Shown one piece after another: positions 38,252 to 47,175 of a stretch of DNA of 64,000 bases. Origin of the DNA: Chryseobacterium sp. MYb264. GTDB lineage: Bacteria; Bacteroidota; Bacteroidia; Flavobacteriales; Weeksellaceae. The notes under the pieces were generated by a model, which saw nothing but the letters and a program-made list of their open reading frames with translations, had not been told where the DNA came from and did no database searches. Positions within the stretch are counted from its first letter, which is position 1. Every line of letters begins with the position of its first letter. A program made the position numbers and the translations under genes. The DNA lies in contig NZ_CP142422.1 of the NCBI RefSeq assembly GCF_035974275.1, positions 2,604,001-2,668,000 of the forward strand, in the 5' to 3' direction.

Positions 38252-39916
38252 ATGGAAATAACTGCTAATGAACAGGGAAAAAGATTGATCCACTACATTA
38301 CAAAAGAGAAAAAAGACGTTACCAACATTTATTTTTATGCTATTCTGAACGGGCTTGTCTCGCTAAGCATTCCTTTGGGGATACAGTCTATCGTAAGCTT
38401 CGTAATGGGTGCCACCATGGCTACTTCAATTTATATCCTCATATTTTTTGTCGTTATCGGAACATGGCTTGTCGGCTATTTCAGATTAAAAGTAATTGAG
38501 ATCATCGAGAAAATACAGCAGAAAATATATGTTGAGTTTTCAATGGCCATTGCAGAAAAAATACCCAGACTCAATCTTTCCTACACCAGAAAATATTACC
38601 TTCCGGAATTGGTTAACCGTTTTTTTGATATTCAAAACCTTCAGAAAGGCGTTTCTAAAATTTTACTGGAAATTCCGACTGCTCTGATCCAGATTTTCTT
38701 CGGAATCTTATTACTTTCCTTTTATCACCCCTGGTTTTTGGCATTTGGAGCTTTAGTTGTGATTTGCGTGATCATCATTTTCCGATACACCATGGAAAGT
38801 GGCATTAAATCCAGCATTGAAGAAAGCAACAAAAAATACGACACCGCTGCATGGATCGAAGATATTGCCGGATCAGTAAAAACATTTAAAATGCATTCTG
38901 AAAGCGGAGCCCATATCAAAGGGACAGACGACCGTGTTGTGGAATACCTTAATCACAGAACTTCGCATTTTAAAGTTTTGGTCTTTCAATATAAAACCAT
39001 TATTGCTTTTAAAGTGATTATTACGTTGGCGATGCTTGCAATTGGAACCTATTTATTGATTAATCAAAAATTAAATATCGGTGCTTTTATTGCCACAGAA
39101 ATTGTTGTATTAAGTATTATGGCTGCCGTTGAAAAACTAATTGTAAGCCTTGAAAGTTATTATGACCTGATTGCTTCTTTCGCTAAACTTTCGAAAATTA
39201 CCGACCTTAAAGAAGAAAAAGATGGCGAAATTGTTCTTTCTCAAAAAGAAAAAGGAACCGAAATTGAGTTTAAAAATGTAAACTTTTCTTTCAACGACAG
39301 CACGCCTATTCTTTCGAATCTTAATTTTAAAATAAAGGAAAACAGCATCACGGTTTTAACCGGAAAATTAGGAACCGGAAAATCTCTTTTGCTGAATATG
39401 ATCGCCGGATTTTTTGAACCCAGTTCTGGAACTATTCTTTTTGATAAAATTCCGTTACAGAATATTGATAAACAGAAGATGCGAAATTCTATCGGATTGC
39501 ATCTTGAAAATATGAAAGTCATTCAAGGCACTGTAAAGGAAAATATTCTCCTGGGAAACACTGTGAGTACAACAGAAGATATCATTGAGCTTTCCGAACA
39601 TATAGGTATTGAAAATATTTCAAGTATTTTCAGCAGCGGTTTCCTTACAGAAATAAGTGAAACAGACTCCGAAATCACCTTTAGTTCAAAGAAAAAAATA
39701 TTGCTTCTCCGAGCGCTTTTAGGAGAAAAAACACTCATTATTTTAGAAAATCCCTTTGCGGGGTTACAGCCGGAACATCAGGAAAAAATGATGAAATACC
39801 TTCAGATGAAAAAAGAAAAAACGACGATTATTCTGGTCTCTCAGGATAAAAACTTGTTGGAGATCGCAGATCAGCATATTCACATGGAGGACGGTACTTT
39901 AAAAATTCTATCATAA
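38252..39916 (+). CDS. ABC transporter permease/ATPase with degenerate nucleotide-binding domain
   Basis: This 554-residue half-transporter has a six-helix membrane domain (about 25-310) and one nucleotide-binding domain (about 335-554). There is no N-terminal C39 peptidase. Walker A is intact (GKLGTGKS, 371-378). The Q-loop Gln is Glu419 (IGLHLE), the LSGGQ signature is replaced by TFSSKKK near 476-482, and the Walker B pair Asp-Glu is Glu499-Asn500 (LIILENP). The H-loop His is Gln531 (ILVSQDK). The protein can probably bind ATP but may hydrolyse it poorly. HlyD and TolC partners follow at once, so it belongs to a type I secretion-like system of unknown cargo. Confidence 0.88.
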   Translation: MEITANEQGKRLIHYITKEKKDVTNIYFYAILNGLVSLSIPLGIQSIVSFVMGATMATSIYILIFFVVIGTWLVGYFRLKVIEIIEKIQQKIYVEFSMAIAEKIPRLNLSYTRKYYLPELVNRFFDIQNLQKGVSKILLEIPTALIQIFFGILLLSFYHPWFLAFGALVVICVIIIFRYTMESGIKSSIEESNKKYDTAAWIEDIAGSVKTFKMHSESGAHIKGTDDRVVEYLNHRTSHFKVLVFQYKTIIAFKVIITLAMLAIGTYLLINQKLNIGAFIATEIVVLSIMAAVEKLIVSLESYYDLIASFAKLSKITDLKEEKDGEIVLSQKEKGTEIEFKNVNFSFNDSTPILSNLNFKIKENSITVLTGKLGTGKSLLLNMIAGFFEPSSGTILFDKIPLQNIDKQKMRNSIGLHLENMKVIQGTVKENILLGNTVSTTEDIIELSEHIGIENISSIFSSGFLTEISETDSEITFSSKKKILLLRALLGEKTLIILENPFAGLQPEHQEKMMKYLQMKKEKTTIILVSQDKNLLEIADQHIHMEDGTLKILS

Positions 39917-39927
39917 AATTTCGCACA

Positions 39928-41241
39928 ATGAAACTACAGTCATTCGACAAAATATATCATATTCATAAAAAATCGAGGGTCAAAAGATGGTTTTTATTCA
40001 TTTTTATCGGTGGAATTATCACTTTATTTCTTCCCTGGACTCAGAATATAAAAGTAAAAGGCAATGTAAGTTCGCTTTATCAGGAACAGAGACCTCAACA
40101 GCTTAACTCCCCTATTCCCGGCAGAATTACCAAATGGAACGTGAAAAACGGAGATTACGTAAAAAAAGGAGACACTTTGCTTCAGCTTTCAGAAATAAAA
40201 GATGATTATTTAGATCCGCTTTTGGTGCAAAGAACACAGGAGCAGGTCAACGCAAAAAAAGGTGTTCGGGATTATTATGAAGCCAAAGTGGGAACTGCAA
40301 AAAGTCAACTTGAGGCTTTGAATGCTGCGAGAGATTTAAAATTAAATCAGTTAAAAATAAAAATCAGTCAGCTGAACAACAAACTTACCGGTGAAGAAGC
40401 AGAACTGGAAGCTATTAAAAACGAACTGAAACTTTCCGAAGACCAATTTGCCCGACAGAAAAAAATGTATGATGAAGGGTTGGTTTCTCTTACGCAGTTT
40501 CAGCAGAGAAGTATTTCTTATCAAAATGCAGTGGCTAAAAAAACCTCTTCGGAAAATAAAGTCGCTCAAACGCGTCAGGAAATTGTAAATGTGGGCATCG
40601 AGCAAAACTCAGTTATTCAGGATTACACGGAAAAACTGAGTAAAATTGAAGGTGAAAGATTCCAAAGTATGGGACAAATCGAAGGCAGCGACGGGGATAT
40701 TGCTAAACTTGAAAATCAGGTCGCTAATTATAAGGCACGACAAGGTTTATACTTTATTATTGCATCTCAGGACGGACAAATTGTTCAGCTAAATAAAGCC
40801 GGAATCGGAGAAATTCTGAAAGACGGTGAAAATATCGGAACTATTGTACCAACCGTTGTAGATCATGCGGTGGAAATTTATATCAAACCTGTTGATCTTC
40901 CTTTGGTAAAAGAAGGTCAGCGTGTGATGTGTACTTTCGATGGTTTTCCGGCGATCGTATTTTCGGGATGGCCCAATTCAAGCTACGGAACATTTGCTGG
41001 AAAAGTAATTGCAGTAGAAAGCAATATCAGTGTGAATGGCCTTTTCAAAGCTTTAGTGATTGAGGATAAAAATGAAAAACAATGGCCGCCCAAGATCAAA
41101 ATGGGAACCGGAGTGCAAGGGATTGCTATTCTGAATGACGTCCCGATCTGGTATGAATTATGGCGAAACATCAACGGTTTTCCACCAGATTATTATGAAG
41201 TAAAAAATGAAAAAGCAGGCAAAGATGAAAAGGCAAAATAA
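39928..41241 (+). CDS. HlyD-family membrane fusion protein
   Basis: This 437-residue adaptor bridges the inner-membrane ABC protein and the TolC channel. A membrane helix (about 22-40) follows a basic N-terminus, so it is inserted in the inner membrane rather than lipidated. Lipoyl halves (LNSPIPGRITKWNVKNGDYV and a later GQIVQLNKAGIGE) flank a long coiled coil (about 95-260). The C-terminal beta barrel ends in a charged tail. The gene follows the ABC gene by 11 bp and overlaps the next gene. Confidence 0.9.
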   Translation: MKLQSFDKIYHIHKKSRVKRWFLFIFIGGIITLFLPWTQNIKVKGNVSSLYQEQRPQQLNSPIPGRITKWNVKNGDYVKKGDTLLQLSEIKDDYLDPLLVQRTQEQVNAKKGVRDYYEAKVGTAKSQLEALNAARDLKLNQLKIKISQLNNKLTGEEAELEAIKNELKLSEDQFARQKKMYDEGLVSLTQFQQRSISYQNAVAKKTSSENKVAQTRQEIVNVGIEQNSVIQDYTEKLSKIEGERFQSMGQIEGSDGDIAKLENQVANYKARQGLYFIIASQDGQIVQLNKAGIGEILKDGENIGTIVPTVVDHAVEIYIKPVDLPLVKEGQRVMCTFDGFPAIVFSGWPNSSYGTFAGKVIAVESNISVNGLFKALVIEDKNEKQWPPKIKMGTGVQGIAILNDVPIWYELWRNINGFPPDYYEVKNEKAGKDEKAK

Positions 41242-42628
41242 AATTATTTTCACCCTTCTTTTATTCTTTTTTCAATATAGTTTTGCGCAGGATTCACTGA
41301 AGATTTCGGCGCAGGAATTTATTTCAGTGGTTAAAAATTATCATCCGTTGGCCCTAAAGTATCAGCTTCAAAATAAAATGGCAGAAGCTGAAATTACCCG
41401 GGCAAGAGGAAGTTTTGATCCTGTCGTCGGTGGAAAACTGGGAGAAAAGAATATTGACGGCACAAAATATTACGAACAGAAAAATGTAGAATTGGGAATT
41501 CCAACGTGGTATGGGATTGAAGTAACCGGAAGCTATAATTATCTTAATGGCGAAAAATTGAATTCCAGTGATACCAAAGGCGGATTGTATCAAATGGGAA
41601 TTACGGTTCCTTTGGCTAAAAATCTTCTGTATGATAAACGAAGAGCGGTTCTGGATCAGGCAAAATTTGCACAGAAAATGACCGAAGCCGAGCAGGCGGT
41701 GCTTACCAATGATCTTCTTCTGGAAGCCGAAAATATGTATTTGGAATGGGTACAGCATTATGAAATCTATCAGCTGAAGTCTAAAATTGTCGACATCAAT
41801 AAAGAACGTCTGAAACTAACAAGAAAAACTTTTGAATACGGAGAAAGACCCGCCATAGATACGGTTGAAGCCGTTTCTCAACTCCAGAGTTTTGAGCTTC
41901 AGCAGAGAGATGCTTATCTTAATTTTGTAAAAAGTACACAGCAGCTTCAGGTATTTTTATGGAAAGACGGACAGGAATTATATGAAATCTCGCAGCCTCT
42001 TTTTCCATCAGATCATCTTGCAGATCATGTGGCCTATTCTGATTTTGAATTTCTTTTGCAGGAGTTTGGAAATAGGGAAACAAGCCGTCATTTATCAATT
42101 TTATATTACAATCAGAAAAATAATATTCTCGAAAGCGAACGAAAGCTGAAGTGGCAGAGTTTTCTTCCCAAACTGGATTTCACCTATAATTTTTTCAATA
42201 AAGAAAATTACCGTGCAGACTATCTTCCGCTTTTTGACAATAATTTTCAATATGGCTTAAAGCTTGAAATCCCGATATTCCAAAGGGAGGCAAGAGCAAA
42301 TTATCAGATAGCCAAAATTAAAATCAATCAGAACCAACTGGATACTCAGCTGAAAATACGAGAACTCGACACCAAAATTGAGACTTATAAAAATGAACTC
42401 ATCAATTATCATCTGCAAATTGATCTATCTGAAAATAATCTTACCAATTATCAAAGGCTTTTGTATGCAGAAGAAACCAAATACAGCAATGGGGAAAGCT
42501 CACTTTTCCTTATCAATTCAAGAGAAAATAAAGTGATTGATGCGCAGGAAAAATTTATTTCCATTAAAACTAAATTTCTGAAAAGCTTTAATAAACTGAA
42601 GTGGATGAAAGAGAATTTTTCATTGTAA
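41225..42628 (+). CDS. TolC-family outer membrane protein
   Basis: This 467-residue outer-membrane channel carries two long helical hairpin regions of the TolC fold. I prefer the ATG at 41225 (MKRQNKIIF) over that at 41207. It gives a compact signal peptide ending YSFAQ; both starts overlap the HlyD gene. The last 61 codons and the 3' flank are duplicated on the far side of the IS element. This copy is complete, so the IS did not inactivate it. Confidence 0.9.
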   Translation: MKRQNKIIFTLLLFFFQYSFAQDSLKISAQEFISVVKNYHPLALKYQLQNKMAEAEITRARGSFDPVVGGKLGEKNIDGTKYYEQKNVELGIPTWYGIEVTGSYNYLNGEKLNSSDTKGGLYQMGITVPLAKNLLYDKRRAVLDQAKFAQKMTEAEQAVLTNDLLLEAENMYLEWVQHYEIYQLKSKIVDINKERLKLTRKTFEYGERPAIDTVEAVSQLQSFELQQRDAYLNFVKSTQQLQVFLWKDGQELYEISQPLFPSDHLADHVAYSDFEFLLQEFGNRETSRHLSILYYNQKNNILESERKLKWQSFLPKLDFTYNFFNKENYRADYLPLFDNNFQYGLKLEIPIFQREARANYQIAKIKINQNQLDTQLKIRELDTKIETYKNELINYHLQIDLSENNLTNYQRLLYAEETKYSNGESSLFLINSRENKVIDAQEKFISIKTKFLKSFNKLKWMKENFSL

Positions 42629-42742
42629 AATTATCATTCAGAAAAAACTCTCGCAGATTTAGCAAATTTCGCAGATAAAAAAAATCTGCATAATCTCTAA
42701 AATCTGCGAGAGATCTTAAAAACAAAAAGTTCAGGTTTTGCC
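42444..42742 (+). repeat. 299-bp direct repeat flanking the IS, copy 1
   Basis: It covers the tolC 3' end, the intergenic repeat with the CTCGCAGATTT words, and the left half of the operon terminator up to GGTTTTGCC. It matches 44486-44784 with no gaps and, as far as I can see, one substitution (G at 42493, A at 44535). It abuts the left IS end directly. Confidence 0.9.
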
Positions 42743-42775
42743 GAGGGCACTGAAAAAGTAAACTTCATTAAAAAA

Positions 42776-42811
42776 AATAAGCAAAACTTTAAAAGTTTTG
42801 CTTATTTTTTT
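42776..42811 (+). terminator. Terminator-like hairpin inside the IS left end
   Basis: AATAAGCAAAACTTT pairs perfectly with AAAGTTTTGCTTATT, followed by seven T. Located before the transposase, it would block read-through from the host operon. Confidence 0.75.
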
Positions 42812-42842
42812 ATCTTCAATGTAAATTTCAATAGCAAAGCAA

Positions 42843-44291
42843 ATGTTAATACAGCAAGAAAAACTTCCGTTGAGTGCCTATTCCGGTTTGTATGATTTAA
42901 TTGTACCGAAGGAAAACCTTCTTAGAAAAATTAATGAGCTGATTGATTTTTCTTTCATCTATGATGAGCTTTTGAGCAAATACTGCTTAAACAATGGTCG
43001 CAATGCTGAAAGTCCGGTACGGATGTTTAAATACCTGCTTTTAAAAAGTATTTATACAGTTTCTGATGTAGATGTGGTAGAGCGTTCCCGGTATGATATG
43101 TCCTTTAAATATTTCTTGGATATGACTCCGGAAGAAGATGTAATCAATCCCAGTTCCCTTACAAAATTCAGAAAACTGCGTTTGAAAGATAGTGATCTTT
43201 TAAGCTTGCTCATTGGTAAAACCGTGAGTATTGCGATTGAAAAAGGCATCATCAAATCCAGATCCATCATTGTAGATGCCACTCACACCTTGTCGATGAG
43301 CAATCCTTTTTCAACGATAGAAGTATTGCGGGAGCGCTCAAAACTGCTTCGCAAGACCGTTTATCAGTTTGATGAAGAATTTAAAACTAAAATGCCCTCA
43401 AAAAATATTGAAAATGATTTAAACAAAGAATTGGATTATTGCAGAGAACTCGAAAAACGCATTGAAAACGAAGCTTCTATCAGGGAGATTCCTGCTGTAA
43501 AGGAGAAGCTGAATCTTTTGAAGGAAACAGTGAGAGACACCGGGGAGCAGATGGTTTTTTCAAAAGATGCCGACGCTAAAACGGGTCACAAATCGGCTGA
43601 CAGTTCTTTTTTCGGATACAAAACGCACTTGGCGATGAGCGAAGAGCGGATTATTACGGCGGCCGTGGTAACTTCGGGAGAAAAAGGCGACGGCCCGGAA
43701 CTGCCAAAATTACTGCAGATGAGCCAGGACAACGGGATGGAGGTAGATGCCATCATTGGTGACGCTGCTTACAGCGGAAAAGAAAATCTGAAAATTGCGG
43801 GCGAACAAAATATTAAAATAGTAGCCAGACTTAATCCTTCCATCACCCAGGGTTTTCGAAAAGATGAAGACCGTTTTGATTACAATAAAGATGCCGACCG
43901 TTTTGTGTGTCCTGCAGGGCATTTGGCGATTCGCAAAGCTCGTGGCGGGAAGAAACACGTAGGCGGAAATCAAGTGGATACCTATTATTTTGATATTGAA
44001 AAATGCAAGGTTTGCCCATTAAAAGAAGGATGTTATAAAGAAGGAGCAAAATCTAAAACTTATTCGGTTTCCATAAAATCAGACTTACATAAGGAGCAAA
44101 TGATTTTTCAGGAAAGCGATTATTACAAAGAAAAATCGAAACACCGCTATAAAATCGAAGCCAAAAACAGCGAGCTTAAAAACGTACACGGCTACGACAG
44201 GGCGATTGCAAATGGTATTGAAAATATGCAAATGCAGGGTGCAATGGCTATTTTCACTGTCAATTTGAAGAGAATCCTGAAATTAATATAG
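42843..44291 (+). CDS. IS1182-family transposase
   Basis: This 482-residue DDE transposase has an N-terminal DUF772-type DNA-binding region (NGRNAESPVRMFKYLLLKSI and related). The catalytic domain shows Asp145 in IVDATH, Asp307 in IIGDAAYSG and Glu439 in the RYKIEAKNSELKN segment. A cysteine-rich CKVCPLKEGCYKE insert lies near 400, usual for the family. The length is complete and no frameshift is seen, so the enzyme is probably functional. Confidence 0.95.
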   Translation: MLIQQEKLPLSAYSGLYDLIVPKENLLRKINELIDFSFIYDELLSKYCLNNGRNAESPVRMFKYLLLKSIYTVSDVDVVERSRYDMSFKYFLDMTPEEDVINPSSLTKFRKLRLKDSDLLSLLIGKTVSIAIEKGIIKSRSIIVDATHTLSMSNPFSTIEVLRERSKLLRKTVYQFDEEFKTKMPSKNIENDLNKELDYCRELEKRIENEASIREIPAVKEKLNLLKETVRDTGEQMVFSKDADAKTGHKSADSSFFGYKTHLAMSEERIITAAVVTSGEKGDGPELPKLLQMSQDNGMEVDAIIGDAAYSGKENLKIAGEQNIKIVARLNPSITQGFRKDEDRFDYNKDADRFVCPAGHLAIRKARGGKKHVGGNQVDTYYFDIEKCKVCPLKEGCYKEGAKSKTYSVSIKSDLHKEQMIFQESDYYKEKSKHRYKIEAKNSELKNVHGYDRAIANGIENMQMQGAMAIFTVNLKRILKLI

Positions 44292-44485
44292 AGAAATCGA
44301 TCTATACTCCGTCTTTTATAAACATCGCAGGCGTGGCGCAATATCAATCCCGTTAAACCTCAAAAATTTGATACTGAAAAAAAGAAAAAAAGCTTATTAC
44401 GAAGGTTTAATTTTCGTAATAAACTCTTAATTCTAAATCCAAATCAATTGGTAATTCTATATGAACGGGGTTTTTCAGTGCCCTC

Positions 44486-44670
44486 CCAATTATCAAAGGC
44501 TTTTGTATGCAGAAGAAACCAAATACAGCAATGGAGAAAGCTCACTTTTCCTTATCAATTCAAGAGAAAATAAAGTGATTGATGCGCAGGAAAAATTTAT
44601 TTCCATTAAAACTAAATTTCTGAAAAGCTTTAATAAACTGAAGTGGATGAAAGAGAATTTTTCATTGTAA
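44486..44670 (+). pseudogene. Duplicated tolC 3' fragment
   Basis: This codes for the last 61 residues of the TolC-family protein (NYQRLLYAEETKYSNGESSL to KWMKENFSL). It has no start of its own; an ATG at 44461 in the IS end happens to be in frame. It arose from the duplication and is not a separate gene. Confidence 0.85.
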
Positions 44671-44784
44671 AATTATCATTCAGAAAAAACTCTCGCAGAT
44701 TTAGCAAATTTCGCAGATAAAAAAAATCTGCATAATCTCTAAAATCTGCGAGAGATCTTAAAAACAAAAAGTTCAGGTTTTGCC
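44486..44784 (+). repeat. 299-bp direct repeat flanking the IS, copy 2
   Basis: This second copy abuts the right IS end. It repeats the tolC 3' end and its downstream region and then continues into the right half of the terminator stem. Confidence 0.9.
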
Positions 44785-44796
44785 TGAACTTTTTTT
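44766..44796 (+). terminator. Terminator of the ABC-HlyD-TolC operon
   Basis: AGTTCAGG and CCTGAACT form a stem around a TTTTG loop, preceded by A-run and followed by T-run, so it can work in both directions. The IS insertion point corresponds to the base after GCC in this hairpin. Confidence 0.85.
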
Positions 44797-44820
44797 ATAT
44801 CTAAAAATTAAACTCAATAT

Positions 44821-46101
44821 CTACTCTTCTTCCGATAACTGTTCGGATTGGGAACCGATGAAAGGAATTTTTGGAGCTAAGAAATATCCTGTTAAGCTCG
44901 CAAAAAGTATCGGAACAAAATAAGTGAAGCCCGTTAAAGTTCCCAAAATAATCGTAGTACTCATCGGCGTTCTGGTGACACACGCATTGATTGCTGCCAT
45001 ACAGCTTACAATCGCCAATGTGGTATCAATACTTGGAAATAGATTATGAATAATTAATCCCAATGTCGTTCCCACAAAAAACAACGGAATGATGAAACCT
45101 CCTCTCCATCCTGAAGTTACCGTGATCGCAATGGCCAAAATTTTAAAAATCAAAATAATAATTAAAAAATTCAAGGCATAATTTCCGTTGATTAATTGAT
45201 TTACTTCGTTGTGACCAAAATATCTCGTCAATGGAAAATAGAATGCGATAATTCCTAAAATAATTCCGCCAACGCAGGTTTTGATATAAATTGGAAATTT
45301 TCTGTATTCAAAAACTTTTTTGAAAAATTTTACGACAAAAATAAAGATCCAGCCGAATAAAGTTCCTACAATTCCAAACAGCGAAGCATAAAGGAAATCA
45401 TAAACTCCTGTGTAATGATAAGCTTTCAGATCCCAGGTCGCCCCGATTCCCAAATGGATAATCAAAGCAAACATCAGATAACTGAAACAGCTCGCCACCA
45501 ATGCAGGAATAATCGCTTTATAATATTCTACTGCGTGTTTGTGGTGCAGAATTTCCAGAGAAAATAAACTTCCTCCAAGCGGAGCCCCGAAAAGTGCCGT
45601 AAAGCCAGACGCCATTCCGGCAATACTTAAAGAACGTAATTCCTCTCCTTTCAATCTGAATAATTTTCCAAGATACGTTCCTGTAGAACCTGTGACCTGA
45701 ACCAAAGGTGCTTCCGGACCTAAACTTCCTCCCGATGCCACACAAAAAAGTGATGATAAGATCATGGAAGGATTATTTTTAGGATCTAGCTTTCCTTTAT
45801 TAAATCGGATATTGTTTACAATTAAATGAATCTCCCCGGGATCACCAATAAAGTGAATGACAAGTCCAGCCAGCAATCCTGAAATTGCCATCGTTGGAAT
45901 CACCATCCAGCCTTGAAATTCAGCTAAAAACTCAGTAAAATGCTCGAGGACGATCCAGTATAGCCCGGCGATAATTCCGCCCACGAGCCCTGTAATCGCC
46001 CACATAAAAAAAGTACGGCTGAATACAAAAGGATTAAACCTGATGGGTTGATCCAACAAATTAAATGTTTTGATAATCCGTCTTCTTCTGTTAATTCTCA
46101 T
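44821..46101 (-). CDS. ClC-family chloride channel or antiporter
   Basis: This 426-residue membrane protein has about twelve hydrophobic segments in the ClC arrangement. The GxxGP motif is G125-S126-L127-G128-P129, so the gating glutamate of GREGP is Leu, with Glu130 just after the Pro. The later GWRGGFIIPLFFVGTTLG matches the GxFxP motif. Loss of the gating Glu in proton-coupled ClC proteins usually uncouples transport, so it may be a passive channel; Glu130 could also substitute. It is the last gene of the leftward cluster that starts with HMG-CoA reductase. Confidence 0.88.
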   Translation of the reverse strand: MRINRRRRIIKTFNLLDQPIRFNPFVFSRTFFMWAITGLVGGIIAGLYWIVLEHFTEFLAEFQGWMVIPTMAISGLLAGLVIHFIGDPGEIHLIVNNIRFNKGKLDPKNNPSMILSSLFCVASGGSLGPEAPLVQVTGSTGTYLGKLFRLKGEELRSLSIAGMASGFTALFGAPLGGSLFSLEILHHKHAVEYYKAIIPALVASCFSYLMFALIIHLGIGATWDLKAYHYTGVYDFLYASLFGIVGTLFGWIFIFVVKFFKKVFEYRKFPIYIKTCVGGIILGIIAFYFPLTRYFGHNEVNQLINGNYALNFLIIILIFKILAIAITVTSGWRGGFIIPLFFVGTTLGLIIHNLFPSIDTTLAIVSCMAAINACVTRTPMSTTIILGTLTGFTYFVPILFASLTGYFLAPKIPFIGSQSEQLSEEE

Positions 46102-46161
46102 TTTGATTTATTTTACATTTAAAAAAATAATCATCATTTGTTATACTGTTTTACCAGTCTT

Positions 46162-46770
46162 TTATTCAAATTTCACCACAATAGGTTGGGAAAAATTTTG
46201 TGTAATAGGTTTGTTTTCAAAAAACAAAGGTTTTTCCAAACCTCCGATCGCATAGAGGAATAATGCGCTGATGATATTGAATTCTGTACCTGAAGTTCCG
46301 CTGTATTTTATTTTTTTAAATTTTCCATCTTCATCTATCAGGAAATTTAAAGTACAGCGATGTGTTTCATCTGAATCATTTGTCATTAAATAAGTAGGAA
46401 AATCAATCGTCAGTCGTTTTTGTAGATCCAGAATTTGTTGACCATTTTCTATCTGGGCAAGCGATGAAATTCCACCATTAGCTCCTACTTTTCCAATCAC
46501 AATATCTTTATCATAAATATTTTGATACAGATTTTTCAGATCTCTTAGTTTTTCTCCATAAAAATGTCTGTATTTTTCATCATATAAAACAGAATTTTTC
46601 TGGAAATTGTAATGACTGATACTATCAGAAAAGCGCTTTTGTATATTCTTTACTTCTGTTAATATATTTCCGTTCAACAATTTTCCTTTTGTCTGCGCAT
46701 TCATTTTATGAATACTTAGAAAGGAAATTATCAAAGTGAGAAATAATGAAAAACGACTGTTCAAATTCAT
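46162..46770 (-). CDS. Exported protein of unknown function
   Basis: This 202-residue protein has an N-terminal signal peptide (cleavage near KMNAQ). The middle is charged and helical. The C-terminal half (about 140-200), with CTLNFLIDEDGKFKKIKY, recalls a TonB C-terminal-like beta-alpha fold, although TonB itself is not implied. No family can be named with confidence. It is preceded by DUF423 by 14 bp and is part of the same leftward operon. Confidence 0.65.
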   Translation of the reverse strand: MNLNSRFSLFLTLIISFLSIHKMNAQTKGKLLNGNILTEVKNIQKRFSDSISHYNFQKNSVLYDEKYRHFYGEKLRDLKNLYQNIYDKDIVIGKVGANGGISSLAQIENGQQILDLQKRLTIDFPTYLMTNDSDETHRCTLNFLIDEDGKFKKIKYSGTSGTEFNIISALFLYAIGGLEKPLFFENKPITQNFSQPIVVKFE

Positions 46771-46784
46771 TTTTAAGGAATAGT

Positions 46785-47174
46785 TTACTGCAATTTAGCC
46801 TTAACAAAATAAAAAATCAGCATCAGCCAGCTTACAATCATAAACAAACCTCCAAGAGGAGTAATCGGACCTAAGAACTTCAAATTTGCCCCCAAATAAT
46901 CCTGCAAACTTAAAAGATAAATACTGAAAGAAAATAGCATTGTCCCTGCAATCATCAGAATAGAAATCCATTTTTGTGATGATGTGTCGAATTTTAAAAT
47001 ATACCCTGCAATCAATAAAAAGAACGCAGCATACATCTGGTATCTCACTCCTGTTTCAAAGCTTTCCAGCCTTTCTACAGATAAAATTTTCTTTAAAGCG
47101 TGCGCGCCGAATGCACCTAAAATCACGGATAACATTCCGTATACGGCACCAAAAACTAAAGTAATTGTTTTCAT
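46785..47174 (-). CDS. DUF423 membrane protein
   Basis: This 129-residue protein has four membrane helices and the family signature GAFGAHALKK near residues 22-31, followed by RLESFETGVRYQMYAA. The C-terminal helices include LGPITPLGGLFMIVSWL. DUF423 (YwdK/YgdD-like) proteins are common and have no established function. It starts 1 bp after the preceding gene ends, so they are co-transcribed. Confidence 0.88.
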   Translation of the reverse strand: MKTITLVFGAVYGMLSVILGAFGAHALKKILSVERLESFETGVRYQMYAAFFLLIAGYILKFDTSSQKWISILMIAGTMLFSFSIYLLSLQDYLGANLKFLGPITPLGGLFMIVSWLMLIFYFVKAKLQ

Positions 47175-47175
47175 C

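Larger units (their letters stand above)
42743..44485 (+). mobile_element. IS1182-family insertion sequence
   Basis: The 1743-bp element is bounded by perfect 15-bp inverted repeats, GAGGGCACTGAAAAA at 42743-42757 and TTTTTCAGTGCCCTC at 44471-44485. It contains one intact transposase gene, a hairpin near its left end and another (TTATTACGAA with TTCGTAATAA) near its right end. It lies in the loop side of the tolC-operon terminator. The intact gene and perfect ends suggest recent, possibly active, insertion. Confidence 0.93.

Noticed and set aside
44461..44670. 69-codon frame starting in the IS right end
   Set aside because: It is the duplicated tolC 3' fragment in frame with a chance ATG, so it is recorded as a pseudogene.
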